A stretch of DNA of 64,000 bases from Chitinimonas viridis (GCF_030409555.1 NZ_JAUFPU010000004.1:437680-501679), one strand, 5' to 3'. Counted from the stretch's first letter, positions 30,206-40,327 are shown. Program-made: numbers and translations. Notes: generated by a model from the sequence alone, not told the origin.

Positions 30206-31606
30206 TCAGAAGCTGGCGACAGACAGATACTGCGCCAAGCCATATAGATTACGGGTCGTCGGCGAATAGTTGAGCAAGGTCGCCTGATTGCCCAGCAGGT
30301 TCTGCAGCTGGGTCTGGCGTGCTCGCGCGACGAAAGGATTGCTATCTGTCGTATTCGCTGCGCGTAGCCCTTCTGTGCTGCGGCGCAACTGGCTGGTCAC
30401 CGTGCTGTTCTCGGTCACCCCCTTCACCTCGCTGGCCACTTGCGACAGCAGGCTGGTCACACCATCGGCGTTGGCTTCAAAGGCGCGGTTGAACTTCTCC
30501 TCGTCCAGCTTGAATCGCCCTTCACCCGTACGTTCAACCCCTAGCTGCGACAGATTCAGCCGCTTCAGACCGCTACCGGATTCAGCGCTCCCCAGCGCCG
30601 TATCCAAGTCGTCAGCGATGCGGCGGGTCAAACCATCTGCCTGCAGATTGCCCGCCTGGCTATAAAAGCCATTCAGTGCGGCCACCAGCTTGCCGGCACT
30701 ACGGCTGGCTTCGCTGGCATCACGGCTCAAGCTTATGCGCGCCGTTCCCGTGCCCTCTATATTCAAGGTCGCCCCACTCAGCGCCCGGCTAACCTGGTTG
30801 CTGGGACTGCTGATAGCCCGTCCATCCACCTTCAGTTCCGCATCCTGCGCCGCGCGAAGCTGGGTGAGATTGCGCCCCGCCCCTGCCTGCTCGACCGGAT
30901 CAAACGCCAGCCGCGACAGCCCTTGGGTGCTATCCGTGCCATTCGCATCATTGTCGCGTACCCGGATACGGAAAGCCTGGTCCGTACCCGTATTCTGGCC
31001 GGTCAGCTCCAGCCTGGCGCTACTGTCTTCCTGCACCACCCTGGCGCTGATGCCCACACCGGCGCGATTGATGGCATTGGCTATACCATTGAGCGAACTG
31101 TCGAGCACGCCTATGGAGACCTGCGCCGTGGCCTGGTCGCCTTGGGTAAAGGTATTGGTGCTGCTGTTGAAGCGGCCAAAGTCAATATTGAGCGTACCCG
31201 TGCCCACCAGGGTGGAAGGATCAAACGCCTGGCTTTGCAGGCGCTGCGATTCAGCGGCCTGTGTCACCTCCACGGTCGCGGCACGCAAAGGGCCCGCTTT
31301 CTTATCCACATTGGCGCTGATCTGCCTGTTGTCGGAGCGCAGGCTTACACCAGCGACTTCATCATCGCTATCCAGCCCGCCTACGGCAGTCTTGAGGTTG
31401 GTCAGTGCCGATTGCAGGCGGCCATAGTCCGACAGTTTGACCTGGGTGGAACCGGGCAGGCGCAAGCCACCCACGCTGCTGCCAGCCCCATTGCCTGCAG
31501 CCGCGTTCAACCCCGTTGCTCGCCCAAGGCTTTGCAGACGCAGTGGATCGTTGGATACTAGGCCGTAAGCCCGGCTCAGGTTGCTGGCGATGTTGGTGAG
31601 ATTCAC
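30206..31606 (-). CDS. FliD-like flagellar cap family protein, non-canonical
   Basis: A 466-residue protein. The middle and C-terminal parts show FliD features: SDYGRLQSALTNLK near residue 65, a hook-IN-like stretch (ISARVVQEDSSARLELTGQNTG), and LNLSQLGVERTGEGRFKLDEEKFNRAFEANADGV near residue 375, typical of FliD_C. The usual FliD N-terminus (a LVxQLM heptad) is missing; it begins NLTNIASNLSRAYG. GGAGG five bases before the GTG at 31606 decides the start. No other flagellar genes lie near. It could be a second cap, a modified filament component, or a filament-associated adhesin. Confidence 0.65.
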   Translation of the reverse strand: MNLTNIASNLSRAYGLVSNDPLRLQSLGRATGLNAAAGNGAGSSVGGLRLPGSTQVKLSDYGRLQSALTNLKTAVGGLDSDDEVAGVSLRSDNRQISANVDKKAGPLRAATVEVTQAAESQRLQSQAFDPSTLVGTGTLNIDFGRFNSSTNTFTQGDQATAQVSIGVLDSSLNGIANAINRAGVGISARVVQEDSSARLELTGQNTGTDQAFRIRVRDNDANGTDSTQGLSRLAFDPVEQAGAGRNLTQLRAAQDAELKVDGRAISSPSNQVSRALSGATLNIEGTGTARISLSRDASEASRSAGKLVAALNGFYSQAGNLQADGLTRRIADDLDTALGSAESGSGLKRLNLSQLGVERTGEGRFKLDEEKFNRAFEANADGVTSLLSQVASEVKGVTENSTVTSQLRRSTEGLRAANTTDSNPFVARARQTQLQNLLGNQATLLNYSPTTRNLYGLAQYLSVASF

Positions 31607-31722
31607 GATAACCTCCACGCAGGCGCTATGGAAGCAGCACCTGCCCTCTTACTATACGCTTGATTTTACTAGTCTTAGGCACCGTTCTGCCAAGCGGTGC
31701 GGTATTACCCAAGGAGTCTCTG

Positions 31723-32487
31723 ATGTGCCAGCTGATGGGCATGAACTGCAATGTGCCTACTGATATCTGCTTTTCATTTGAGGGTTTCCGCCGCCGTGGC
31801 GGTGAAACCGACCACCATGCCGACGGCTGGGGCATAGGCTTCTTCGAGGGTCGTGGCTGCCGCCTGTTCATAGACTGGCAGGCCTCCACCACCTCGCCCA
31901 TTGCCGAGCTGGTGCGCAGCTACCCCATCAAGTCCACCAACGTGATATCGCATATCCGCAAGGCCACCGTGGGCAAGGTATCGCTGGCCAATACCCATCC
32001 CTTCCTGCGTGAATTGTGGGGGCAATACTGGCTATTCGCCCACAACGGCGACCTCAAGACCTTGCCCGCGCTCAGCGCCGAGCGCTTTCAGCCGGTGGGC
32101 GACACCGATAGCGAACATGCCTTCTGCTGGCTGCTCGAGCAGCTGTCTGCCCGATTCCCGGCCAAACCAGACGCAGCCACCTTGCAGGCCGCCCTGAGCC
32201 AGCTGGCCGCCGAGCTATCCCGCCACGGCACGCTCAATTTCCTGCTATCGAATGGCGAATGGCTGGCTGCCCACTGCGCCACCAATCTGCACTACATCGT
32301 CCGCAAGGCGCCATTCGGCCAGGCCCACCTGATAGACCAGGACATCAGCGTCGATTTCGATGCCCTGACCACCCCCAACGACCGCGTCGCCCTGATCGCC
32401 ACCCAGCCGCTGACCGACAACGAGGCATGGACAAAAATGCAGACGGGTGAACTGGTCGTCTTTGTGGACGGCCAACCCACCCGCTAG
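31723..32487 (+). CDS. Class II glutamine amidotransferase (YafJ-like)
   Basis: A 254-residue Ntn-type amidotransferase. After Met removal Cys2 (MCQLMGMN) is the nucleophile. DGWGIGFFEG, SHIRKATVGKVSLANTHPF and FAHNGDL form the glutamine site. AAGGAG seven bases before the ATG at 31723 sets the start. Stand-alone members such as YafJ are of unclear function; no synthase partner is adjacent. It is divergent from the FliD-like gene. Confidence 0.9.
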   Translation: MCQLMGMNCNVPTDICFSFEGFRRRGGETDHHADGWGIGFFEGRGCRLFIDWQASTTSPIAELVRSYPIKSTNVISHIRKATVGKVSLANTHPFLRELWGQYWLFAHNGDLKTLPALSAERFQPVGDTDSEHAFCWLLEQLSARFPAKPDAATLQAALSQLAAELSRHGTLNFLLSNGEWLAAHCATNLHYIVRKAPFGQAHLIDQDISVDFDALTTPNDRVALIATQPLTDNEAWTKMQTGELVVFVDGQPTR

Positions 32488-32595
32488 GATGCTTCACGCT
32501 GCTTCATAAGCCGGGCCGAATGGCGCTTTACGACCTCTCCAATCATCCGGCCACACATTCTGGAGCAGATATGCAGATGAGGCTGCGTTGAACCC

Positions 32596-32814
32596 TTACG
32601 CCATCACCTCTAGCTTCTCAATATCCTTCCAATCCGCCGCACGGCCAAGCGCGTGCATGTACTTATCAAATGTGGTTACCACCTGATCAGAATTGGGTTG
32701 ATCCAAGAGCCATACTGAATCACATTCGAAACACAGCGAAAAACGAAGCTCTGGCTTAGCTTTGAGTCGAACCCACCAAATGGCATCTTGCAGACAATAA
32801 GGACAGAGCTTCAT
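32596..32814 (-). CDS. Small hypothetical protein with paired CxxC motifs
   Basis: A 72-residue protein with CPYC near the start and CFEC about 25 residues later, consistent with a zinc ribbon (KLCPYCLQDAIWWVRLKAK, then FSLCFECDSVW). The open frame extends to 32919, but the ATG at 32814 gives a natural start next to the first CxxC; no good binding site is seen for either. The stretch is distinctly AT-richer than its neighbours, suggesting recent acquisition. Function unknown. Confidence 0.55.
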   Translation of the reverse strand: MKLCPYCLQDAIWWVRLKAKPELRFSLCFECDSVWLLDQPNSDQVVTTFDKYMHALGRAADWKDIEKLEVMA

Positions 32815-32892
32815 GTTTAGATGGTTCTTAGCCTTCAAGAGCTTGAAACAACACGTTCCGCGCCATGTTATTTGGCATAGCCAAAATGGCAA

Positions 32893-32913
32893 GCACCCGG
32901 TTTTACCGGGTGC
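32893..32913 (-). terminator. Hairpin downstream of the FecR-domain gene
   Basis: GCACCCGGT-TTT-ACCGGGTGC, a perfect nine-pair stem, 60 bases after the fecR-domain gene on the minus strand. It is followed by TTGCCATTTT on that strand. It is a plausible terminator for the two-partner secretion operon with a poor U tract. Confidence 0.5.
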
Positions 32914-32973
32914 CAGCATCTCACTTATCCAAACGATACCGCTCGCCAGTTCCTCACTGGCACCCTACCAGAC

Positions 32974-33735
32974 TCAGTCTATGGTGCACTCGAAGTCCTT
33001 TTGATCAGCCTGCTTCTCCAACACGGCCTCAGGCGGCTTGTTGGTGCCCTTGTCGGTGGCGATGGGCACGCCACTGCGCGGCGGCACGGTGATCGGTGGC
33101 GTGGTTAAGGTTCCCACATAACCGAACTCGCCGGTGCCGAACTCCTGTGATCCCCCCTGGTTCTGCACCACGATGCGGCCATCTGCCACGTCAACATACA
33201 GGCCATCCAACGGGATCTGCCCTTCGTTGCTGCGATACTCGTCGCACTGGCTTTCCTCCTTACGGCAGAACAGCACGCCATAGTTGGTGCCGCGTATGCC
33301 TATGGTCGCTGTCGGCGTTGCCATGCGGTAGTTCTCCAGACCATTACGCTTGCCTACCAACCCAGTCACCGCTCGCAAGCCCCCTTTGACCAGCCGGAAG
33401 AAGGCGTTGTCTTCCTGCGGCTTGGCCTGATCGAACTTGTAGTCATCGATCTTGAGCTGGGTATTGGGCCGCAGGGTCAACTCCCCGCCATCGCTGAACT
33501 TCAGCCTGGCATAGGTATTGGCCCCGGTGGAGAGCAGGTCACCCTTGTCCACGCTGGACTGCAAGCCCAGTATCTTGACGATACCATCCGCCTTGCGTGC
33601 ACTCAGCACACCGGCCAGCTGCGTTACGGTACCCGCCTGGGCTGCGTAAGCAGGCACGGCGAGGGTGAACGAGACCAGAAGCGTCGCCAGCTTCAACATG
33701 GGGCTAGCACTTCTTGGTTTTCTTGTTCTTGTCAT
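32974..33735 (-). CDS. FecR-domain exported protein of the TPS locus
   Basis: A 253-residue exported protein. A FecR domain (about residues 35-170) is recognisable from GTVTQLAGVLSARKADG, KGDLLSTGANTYARLKFSDGGELTLRPNTQLKI and ATPTATIGIRGTNYGV. The start at 33735 has GAGGA eight bases upstream and overlaps the end of tpsA by 32 bases. The alternative ATG at 33699, just after the tpsA stop, gives a more compact signal peptide. There is no membrane anti-sigma part, so it is not a classical FecR signal transducer. FecR-like domains near secreted hemagglutinins may have a wall or surface role. Confidence 0.8.
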   Translation of the reverse strand: MTRTRKPRSASPMLKLATLLVSFTLAVPAYAAQAGTVTQLAGVLSARKADGIVKILGLQSSVDKGDLLSTGANTYARLKFSDGGELTLRPNTQLKIDDYKFDQAKPQEDNAFFRLVKGGLRAVTGLVGKRNGLENYRMATPTATIGIRGTNYGVLFCRKEESQCDEYRSNEGQIPLDGLYVDVADGRIVVQNQGGSQEFGTGEFGYVGTLTTPPITVPPRSGVPIATDKGTNKPPEAVLEKQADQKDFECTID

Positions 33736-36700
33736 CGCCTTGTTCCTCATCAGTTTGCGTCTGGTCACCGCTCTGCTGCTCGTCTATCTTCTTCTGGGCA
33801 TCGTCCTTGACGTCGCCCGCATTGTTCACCGTGGTATTGACCGAATTGATGGCATTGACCGTGTCATTCTGGGCGCTGTCATCCGTTGTTGGTGCCGAAC
33901 TGCCCGGCACCAGGCCACCCGATGCATCGCGTACCACGGCATAGCCTACGCCGCTGTTGAACTTCAGCTGATCGGCAGGCACATCCACACCCATATCGAT
34001 ACGCCCACCCGCGTTGACTGTCAGCTGACCACCACGCACATTGATACGGCCTGGCGTGACCGAGCTGACTGCGCCAGTCGTCGCATTCACTGCCACCGCA
34101 CCGGTCGGGCCGGCATCCAGCAGGCTCAGCGCGATATTGCCTTGTGCCGTGTACCCTATGCTGCCGCCGTTGGTGGAGGTGGTGGTGCCTGCTGCCATCA
34201 GCACATTGCCGGTCTGGGAATTCACCGTCACTGCCCCGTTGCCGCCCAGTACGATATTGGCGTTCTGGGCCACGCTGCCACCGGCATCCACCAGGCAACC
34301 GCCCGTGGTGCTCTGCAGGATGCCGTTGATGGTGATGTCATCGTTGCCCGTACCGGAGCCCGATTTGAGGGTAATTCCCGAACCGGCCGACACGCCACCA
34401 GCACCAATGGTGAGTGGGCTATGGGTAATCAGATCCACCGAGGTACCGGCCACGACCGGACCGGTGGTTGTCAGGCCGCCGTTCGATTCGATACGCACGC
34501 TGCCCGAACCTGCGGTAGCGCTCTGCACTTCCAGCGCAGTTGCATTCAGTACATCGATGGAGCTGCCAGCCTTGGCTTGCAGCACCTGCAGGCTGGTTTT
34601 AAGCGGCCCTATCATGCCACCCGCCGAGAAACTGGCAAGGCGGGCGCTGACGCTGTTGCCGCTGCCCGACCCCACGATATTGCCCGATGCCGTGGCAGTC
34701 AGGTCGCCGCTGGTCAACAGCCCCGCCAGGTCTATCACGCCCAGGCTGGCCAGCTTGATGCCCTTGCCTCCACCCGCTGTGCCTGCTGCCGTCAGGTTGC
34801 CGCCCGCCGTCAGTTCGATGGCGCCATCGGTGGTCGTCACCACGGCATTCAGGGCGTCTTTCTCGTTGATGAATACGCCGCCAGCACTGGTTACCTTCAG
34901 GTTGTTGGCTGCCACCCGCAGCGCCTCCGCGCTGGTTCCCACTCCGCCGGATGCCACTGACAGCTCGATATCGCCGCCTTTGACTTCGCCACTCAAGCCG
35001 CCAGCCAGGTTCAGTAGTACCGAACCGGAGCCCGCGTCGATCGAGGCCAGCAATCCGGTTGCATCAGCGGTCTTGAGCTGGATAGCGCCGCTACTGCTGC
35101 CCAGATTCGCACTCGCCAAACTGCCCAGACTATTGATGAAGACGCCGCCACTACCAGACTTGGCCGTGAGGTTACTGGTATTGACCGAGGCTGCGGCACC
35201 CGAACTACCTATGCCAGTAGCTGCGATCAACGTCAGCGTCGGCGCAGTGATGCTGACGCCGCTGGCGGTGGTAATGCTGCCGCCGCTGTCCAGTGTCAAT
35301 GCGCCGCTGGAACTCAGATTGCCACCCAGATTGAAACTGCTGGCCGACTTGAGCGCCAGTTCCGCCGCCTCCAGGCTCACGCCAGCCGGCGTGTTCAGGT
35401 TGCCGCCACTGGCCAGCGAGAGCTTGGCCAGCGAACCGCTCAGGGCGCTGACAGTGAGGTCGCCGCTGGCCGTGGCCAGCGACAGGCTGCGATTGCTGCC
35501 CCCCACCGTCGCGCCAACGGTACTAGCACCGCCACTGGCAAAATCGATATCGCCATTGGTGGTGGTCAGTTGTGCCGTGGTGCCATCTGCTTCATTGGCA
35601 AAGATGCTGCCGCCACTGAGCAGGGTCAGGTTGTTGGATGCCAGTTGCAGGCGCTGCCCGGCATTGCCTATCGAACCCGCCGATTGGACATGCACATCGC
35701 TGCCCGCCAAGCTGCCGGTCATATCACCGGCCACGCTCAGGCGCACATTGCCCGAACCGGCATTCACCGCCGCATTCAGCGGCGAAGTACCCACGCTATT
35801 GATATAGATACCGGCGCCACTACCGCTGGTAGAGGCCAGCAGGTTGCTGGTGTTGACGTTGGCACTGCCGCCTTCGGTGCCTATGCCGCCTACGGCGCGC
35901 AAGGTCAGTGTCGGGGCCGAAATGGTGGCGCCCGCCGCGGTCGTGATCACGCCACCGCTATCGAGCGAGAGCGCCGTATTGGCAGTCAGGTTGCCGCCCA
36001 AGTTGAAGCTGTCTACCGATTTCAGGCTCAAATCCGCCGCAGACAGATTGACACCTGAACTGGTGATCAGGCTACCCGCCGATGCCAGCGTCAGCTTGTT
36101 GGCCACATCGCTGAGGCCCGCTACTGTCAGGTTGCCGCTGGTGGTTGTCAGCGACACATTACGGCCGGCACCGCCGGTCGATGCTGTCACACTGGCCGCC
36201 CCCCCGCTGGTGAAGCTGATATCGCCATTGTTGGTGGTCAGTACGGCCGAATCTACGCCATCGGCCTCGGCAATGTAGATGCCCGAGCCGCTACCCGTGG
36301 TGGTGGCCTTCAGCAGGCTGCTGGCATTCACCCTGACAGGCCCGCCGTCAGCGCCTATGCTGCCTGCCGCCATCAGCGTAATGCTGCCACCGCTGGCACT
36401 GGCCAGGTTCAGGGCGCCTGCGCTGTTGACCAGCACGTCTCCGGTGCCGGTCAGGCTGCTGAAGGACAAGTCGCCCGCACCGGTGATATTGATGCCGCCA
36501 CCCGAGCTGGTTGCGCTTAGCGAGGCCGGCCCTTGCGCGTTGTAGACGATATCGCCAGCCGCATTCAGGGTTGCCTGGCCCGCATTGGAGGCCGCATAGA
36601 TACCGGCACCCGCACCGGTGGTCACCAAGGTCAGATTGTTGGCTGTAATACCCAAGGGTGCACTGGACGACCCCAGGCTGCTGGCCGATGTCAGGGAGAT

Positions 36701-39700
36701 CAGACCGCCGGTTATGGCAGACAGGCCGGTAATGCCGCCACCACTGTTCACAATGATATCGGTGGCCGTAAGGCCATTGAGGCTCACACCGGCGCCCGCC
36801 TTGATGTCGACCACATTGGCGCTGACCATCGCACCTGCGTTGAAGCTACCTGTTATATCCGTACCCAGGCGGCCTGACAGGGAGATACCTGTCGGCAGAT
36901 TGACGTTATTACCGGTCAGCAGCAGGTTGTTGGTAAACAGACTGGCTGCCAGGCCAGTGCTGAGGGTGAGATCGCCAGTGGGCTGGAAGGGCGACAGCGT
37001 CAACGACGACAGTGGCGAGGCCGATGTACCCAGCGACTGGCCGCCAAAGACGATATTGTCCGCCGCCACGGTGGCACTGCCTATGCTCAGTGCCGGCGCC
37101 GAGCTCATATTGAAGGTGCCGGCCTTGACGTTCAGATTATTGACAAACACCGACGAGCCATTAAAGGCAACCGAGCCAGCAGACCCCGCTTCCAGCGTCA
37201 ACCCGCTCAGGTTGTAACTGTAGTTGCTCAGCGACACACTACCGCCGCTGGACTTGAGAGCAAGCTCATTCCCAGTGATGCCGGCACTGGCGTTGATGTT
37301 GTTCAGTGCCGAAACAAACAGGTTGCCGATATTGAAGGACGAGGTTTCGCCACCTGCGAACAGGCTCAGGTTGCCGGAGCCTTGCATATCCAAGGCTATG
37401 GTACTGATGGTGTCCGATCCCGAGCCGATATAAACCGACATGCCACCGCCGCTGGTCAGCTTCAGCGGGGCGCTCTTGGAGCCCACTGCTCCCGTACCAC
37501 CCATGCTTTGCAGATAGAGGTTGCTGGCGGACACCATGCCCGAGGCGCCAGCCTGCACTGCCGCGTTGCCGGACTTCAGGTTCACGCTCGTGGTGCCTGC
37601 TACCAAGGCATTAATGTCGATGCCGCCGCCACCATCCAGGCTCAAGCCACTGGCCGCAGTGACGTTGCTGTTAACTGTCAGCTTGCCATCACTAACCAGA
37701 TCGACAAACCCGCCCCCATTCACTACACCATTGACTGTCAGCGGGCCTACGCTCTTAATAGTGATGTTGTTGGGGCCGGTAACGGCATTGGCGCCGAAGT
37801 TGGTCAGCGCCATCGCAGTATTGTTGTTTACATTCAACGAACTGGCGCCACTGCAGCTGCCTTGGCAAACCGCCGCGCTCAACTCGGCAATCTCGTTGAC
37901 CGAGCCACTGCCATTGAGCAGGATATTGCCTGTCCCCGAGGCATTCTCCGAGGTCACGATCAGGTGCTTGGCTTTGACATGCGAGCCAGCCACCTGCGTA
38001 ATGTCGCCGAACTTGGAGTTGAGCTTGACCGTGCCCCCCGCCCAGCCTATGCCGACACTACCCACCTTTAAACCCTGATTGATACCGGCAGTCTCGGTAA
38101 CATCGAGGGTCAGGCCGTTATAGCTACCATCGTGGGCAGCATTGATCTCGGTCTGGGTGGTCTTGCCATCCAGGCCGCCTATGGTGACATTGCCCTTGGC
38201 AGCAATAATGAAAAGGGCATCGGTATCCACCCGCGTGTTGGCGCCGGAATTGAATCCTCCCGTACCCACATGCAGATTCACGGTCGGCGCCATTACGGTC
38301 GCCGTACCGGTCATGCTGGCCGTGCCATTCAGTGACTTGAGTTCTACCGTGCTATCGCTATCAAGCGAGCCATCCAGAGTGATATGACGGCTGGCGTCAA
38401 TTTTCAGCAGGCCCACAGCGTCCACCAAGCCGCCAGAGCCCAGGTACACATCCCGCCCCATCAGGGTTACCGCGCCGCTGCTGGCAGTGATATTAGCGCC
38501 CGAAGCAATCGAGATGTCATTGGTCGCCTGCAACAGTACCGAGGTGGAACTATTGATGGTGCCGAGGTGGAAAATTCCGTTGCCCGCAATCAGGTCTACC
38601 GGGCCACCGTTGGTCGTGATGGTGGCACCCGAACCCACCAAGATATCGTGATCGGCATCCAGCACCACACTGCCCAGATCGCTGAGTATGCTAACGCCGC
38701 TTAACACCTCGATATCGTTGTTAGCTTGCAGCGTCAGGCCGAAATCACTCTCGACATCCTCGGCAACCGTGATGTTGTTGTTCGATTGCAGTGTAACCAT
38801 CGCCGACGCACCCTGGATATTGATCAGGGAGGCGGAGATATAGGAGTGATCGGCGTGCTCGGCGTAGCTAAAGGTGTTGTCCAGCAAGGTACCGCCGCTG
38901 CTACCATCCACGCACACCGTCGGCAGACACACGCCAGGTGCGGAGCCTATCCACAGGTCGGTTGGATCCAGCAGCAGCTGCCCCACCTTGCCATGGGTCG
39001 ATGAGAGATCCACCACCGAGCGCAGGTCGAGGTGGCCCTTGCTCGAAATCTCGGTAAAGCCACCGTCACCACCCAACTGCCCACCACGGGCGCTCAGGTT
39101 GCCTTGCACACGGGTCGCCAGGTCAGACCAGACTATCAGCCGGCCACCCATGCCATTGCCAGTGGCGTTGGCACTCACCGTCGCCCCTTCGGCGATAGCG
39201 GTAACCTGCGCATTCTGTACGTCGGGGTTCTTGCCCTGGAAGTCACCACCAATACGTATCTGGCCACCGCCGTCACGCCCATCGGCCACCAAGGTCGCAC
39301 CGTTGAACACGCCCACGCGCTTGCCCAGCAAGGTCGCCTGCCCGCCCACACCCGCCGTGTTGGAGACATCCACCACACCACTTACCAGGGTATCGCCCGC
39401 ACTGGTCTGTGCCAGCACTTGCCCCCCCTTGGCCTCGGTGCGGCTACCGGCAGCCAGGTTCAATGCGTCGGTGGCCTTGAAGACGATCTTGCCGCCCTCG
39501 CCCACTTCGGCACGGTTGGCGCTGACCACGCCCTGCTGCATGATGGCCGCAGCAAAGATGCCTATACGGCCTTGCTCGGCAATCAGTTGCCCCACATTGA
39601 CCACTTGGCCGGCAGGTGCATGCACCTTCACGCGCAGGCTGGTATCAACACCATCGACCAACTCCACACTGCGGCCAGCCGAAAGCAATATCTCGCCCTT

Positions 39701-40249
39701 GGGCGAGACGATGACACCGCTGTTTTCGACATTGGGTGCAATCAGGTAGACAAAGCCGCCCGACGGCGTGGTGATATTGGCGGCATTGCTGATATTGCCT
39801 GTGGCCGCACCTTCAAACTTGAGCTTGCCGGCCCTGAAATCGTCGTCGCTAATATTGAGCGTCGAGGCCACCAGGCCCGCCGTATCAATCTGCGCCCCCT
39901 GGCCGAACACAATCCCGTTCGGGTTAATCAGGAACACCCGCCCATTCGATTGCAGCTGCCCCAGTATCTGCGAAGGATCCTGCCCGGTGATCCGGTTCAG
40001 CACCGCGCTATTGGCGTTCTGCTGCACGAAGCGGGTCAGTTCGTCCTGATTGATGGAGAACGACTGCCAGTTGATCACCGTACCCGGCGTATTGGTCACG
40101 ATCAGGCTGTTGCCTTGCTGGTTGAACGTGGCACCACCGGACACCACCGTACCACCGGTAGGGTTGGCAGCGACCAGCGGCGCATAGCAGGCCAGCGTGG
40201 CAACAAACAGGGATTTCATGGCAAAACCGGGCTGCTGCGAGATACTCAT
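33704..40249 (-). CDS. TpsA filamentous-hemagglutinin-type exoprotein
   Basis: A 2181-residue exoprotein secreted by the two-partner (type Vb) route through the adjacent TpsB. The N-terminus has a signal peptide (residues 1-29) and a TPS domain with NPTGGTVVSGGATF, VINWQSFSINQDE and NPNGI at 109-113. The rest is Gly/Ser/Ala-rich beta-helix made of irregular repeats, including two long related blocks. The C-terminus turns into a Lys/Gln/Asp-rich tail ending KKTKKC, a terminal cysteine. AAGGAG five bases before 40249 fixes the start. Likely an adhesin or biofilm matrix protein; no toxin domain is recognisable at the C-terminus. Confidence 0.9.
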   Translation of the reverse strand: MSISQQPGFAMKSLFVATLACYAPLVAANPTGGTVVSGGATFNQQGNSLIVTNTPGTVINWQSFSINQDELTRFVQQNANSAVLNRITGQDPSQILGQLQSNGRVFLINPNGIVFGQGAQIDTAGLVASTLNISDDDFRAGKLKFEGAATGNISNAANITTPSGGFVYLIAPNVENSGVIVSPKGEILLSAGRSVELVDGVDTSLRVKVHAPAGQVVNVGQLIAEQGRIGIFAAAIMQQGVVSANRAEVGEGGKIVFKATDALNLAAGSRTEAKGGQVLAQTSAGDTLVSGVVDVSNTAGVGGQATLLGKRVGVFNGATLVADGRDGGGQIRIGGDFQGKNPDVQNAQVTAIAEGATVSANATGNGMGGRLIVWSDLATRVQGNLSARGGQLGGDGGFTEISSKGHLDLRSVVDLSSTHGKVGQLLLDPTDLWIGSAPGVCLPTVCVDGSSGGTLLDNTFSYAEHADHSYISASLINIQGASAMVTLQSNNNITVAEDVESDFGLTLQANNDIEVLSGVSILSDLGSVVLDADHDILVGSGATITTNGGPVDLIAGNGIFHLGTINSSTSVLLQATNDISIASGANITASSGAVTLMGRDVYLGSGGLVDAVGLLKIDASRHITLDGSLDSDSTVELKSLNGTASMTGTATVMAPTVNLHVGTGGFNSGANTRVDTDALFIIAAKGNVTIGGLDGKTTQTEINAAHDGSYNGLTLDVTETAGINQGLKVGSVGIGWAGGTVKLNSKFGDITQVAGSHVKAKHLIVTSENASGTGNILLNGSGSVNEIAELSAAVCQGSCSGASSLNVNNNTAMALTNFGANAVTGPNNITIKSVGPLTVNGVVNGGGFVDLVSDGKLTVNSNVTAASGLSLDGGGGIDINALVAGTTSVNLKSGNAAVQAGASGMVSASNLYLQSMGGTGAVGSKSAPLKLTSGGGMSVYIGSGSDTISTIALDMQGSGNLSLFAGGETSSFNIGNLFVSALNNINASAGITGNELALKSSGGSVSLSNYSYNLSGLTLEAGSAGSVAFNGSSVFVNNLNVKAGTFNMSSAPALSIGSATVAADNIVFGGQSLGTSASPLSSLTLSPFQPTGDLTLSTGLAASLFTNNLLLTGNNVNLPTGISLSGRLGTDITGSFNAGAMVSANVVDIKAGAGVSLNGLTATDIIVNSGGGITGLSAITGGLISLTSASSLGSSSAPLGITANNLTLVTTGAGAGIYAASNAGQATLNAAGDIVYNAQGPASLSATSSGGGINITGAGDLSFSSLTGTGDVLVNSAGALNLASASGGSITLMAAGSIGADGGPVRVNASSLLKATTTGSGSGIYIAEADGVDSAVLTTNNGDISFTSGGAASVTASTGGAGRNVSLTTTSGNLTVAGLSDVANKLTLASAGSLITSSGVNLSAADLSLKSVDSFNLGGNLTANTALSLDSGGVITTAAGATISAPTLTLRAVGGIGTEGGSANVNTSNLLASTSGSGAGIYINSVGTSPLNAAVNAGSGNVRLSVAGDMTGSLAGSDVHVQSAGSIGNAGQRLQLASNNLTLLSGGSIFANEADGTTAQLTTTNGDIDFASGGASTVGATVGGSNRSLSLATASGDLTVSALSGSLAKLSLASGGNLNTPAGVSLEAAELALKSASSFNLGGNLSSSGALTLDSGGSITTASGVSITAPTLTLIAATGIGSSGAAASVNTSNLTAKSGSGGVFINSLGSLASANLGSSSGAIQLKTADATGLLASIDAGSGSVLLNLAGGLSGEVKGGDIELSVASGGVGTSAEALRVAANNLKVTSAGGVFINEKDALNAVVTTTDGAIELTAGGNLTAAGTAGGGKGIKLASLGVIDLAGLLTSGDLTATASGNIVGSGSGNSVSARLASFSAGGMIGPLKTSLQVLQAKAGSSIDVLNATALEVQSATAGSGSVRIESNGGLTTTGPVVAGTSVDLITHSPLTIGAGGVSAGSGITLKSGSGTGNDDITINGILQSTTGGCLVDAGGSVAQNANIVLGGNGAVTVNSQTGNVLMAAGTTTSTNGGSIGYTAQGNIALSLLDAGPTGAVAVNATTGAVSSVTPGRINVRGGQLTVNAGGRIDMGVDVPADQLKFNSGVGYAVVRDASGGLVPGSSAPTTDDSAQNDTVNAINSVNTTVNNAGDVKDDAQKKIDEQQSGDQTQTDEEQGDDKNKKTKKC
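35120..36240 (-). repeat. Long internal repeat pair in TpsA
   Basis: Two blocks of about 145 residues repeat with a period of about 670 bases (approximately 36240-35790 and 35570-35120). Both begin TTNGDI(S/D)F and pass through LSL(T/A)T(T/A)SG(N/D)LTV, SFNLGGNL, ALSLDSGG or ALTLDSGG, and SAPTLTL or TAPTLTL. They end in SVNTSNL or NVNTSNL followed by a GIYINS or GVFINS stretch. Boundaries are approximate and from protein comparison. Confidence 0.7.
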
Positions 40250-40327
40250 GGTGACTCCTTCCGCTCGACGCGGAGGCGGTTTAACCGCCATATTTATCCA
40301 GTTACTGCGACACGCAAACGTGCCGGC

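Noticed and set aside
30923-31561. Plus-strand open frame of 212 codons
   Set aside because: It is antisense to the FliD-like gene, with no binding site and no recognisable protein features.
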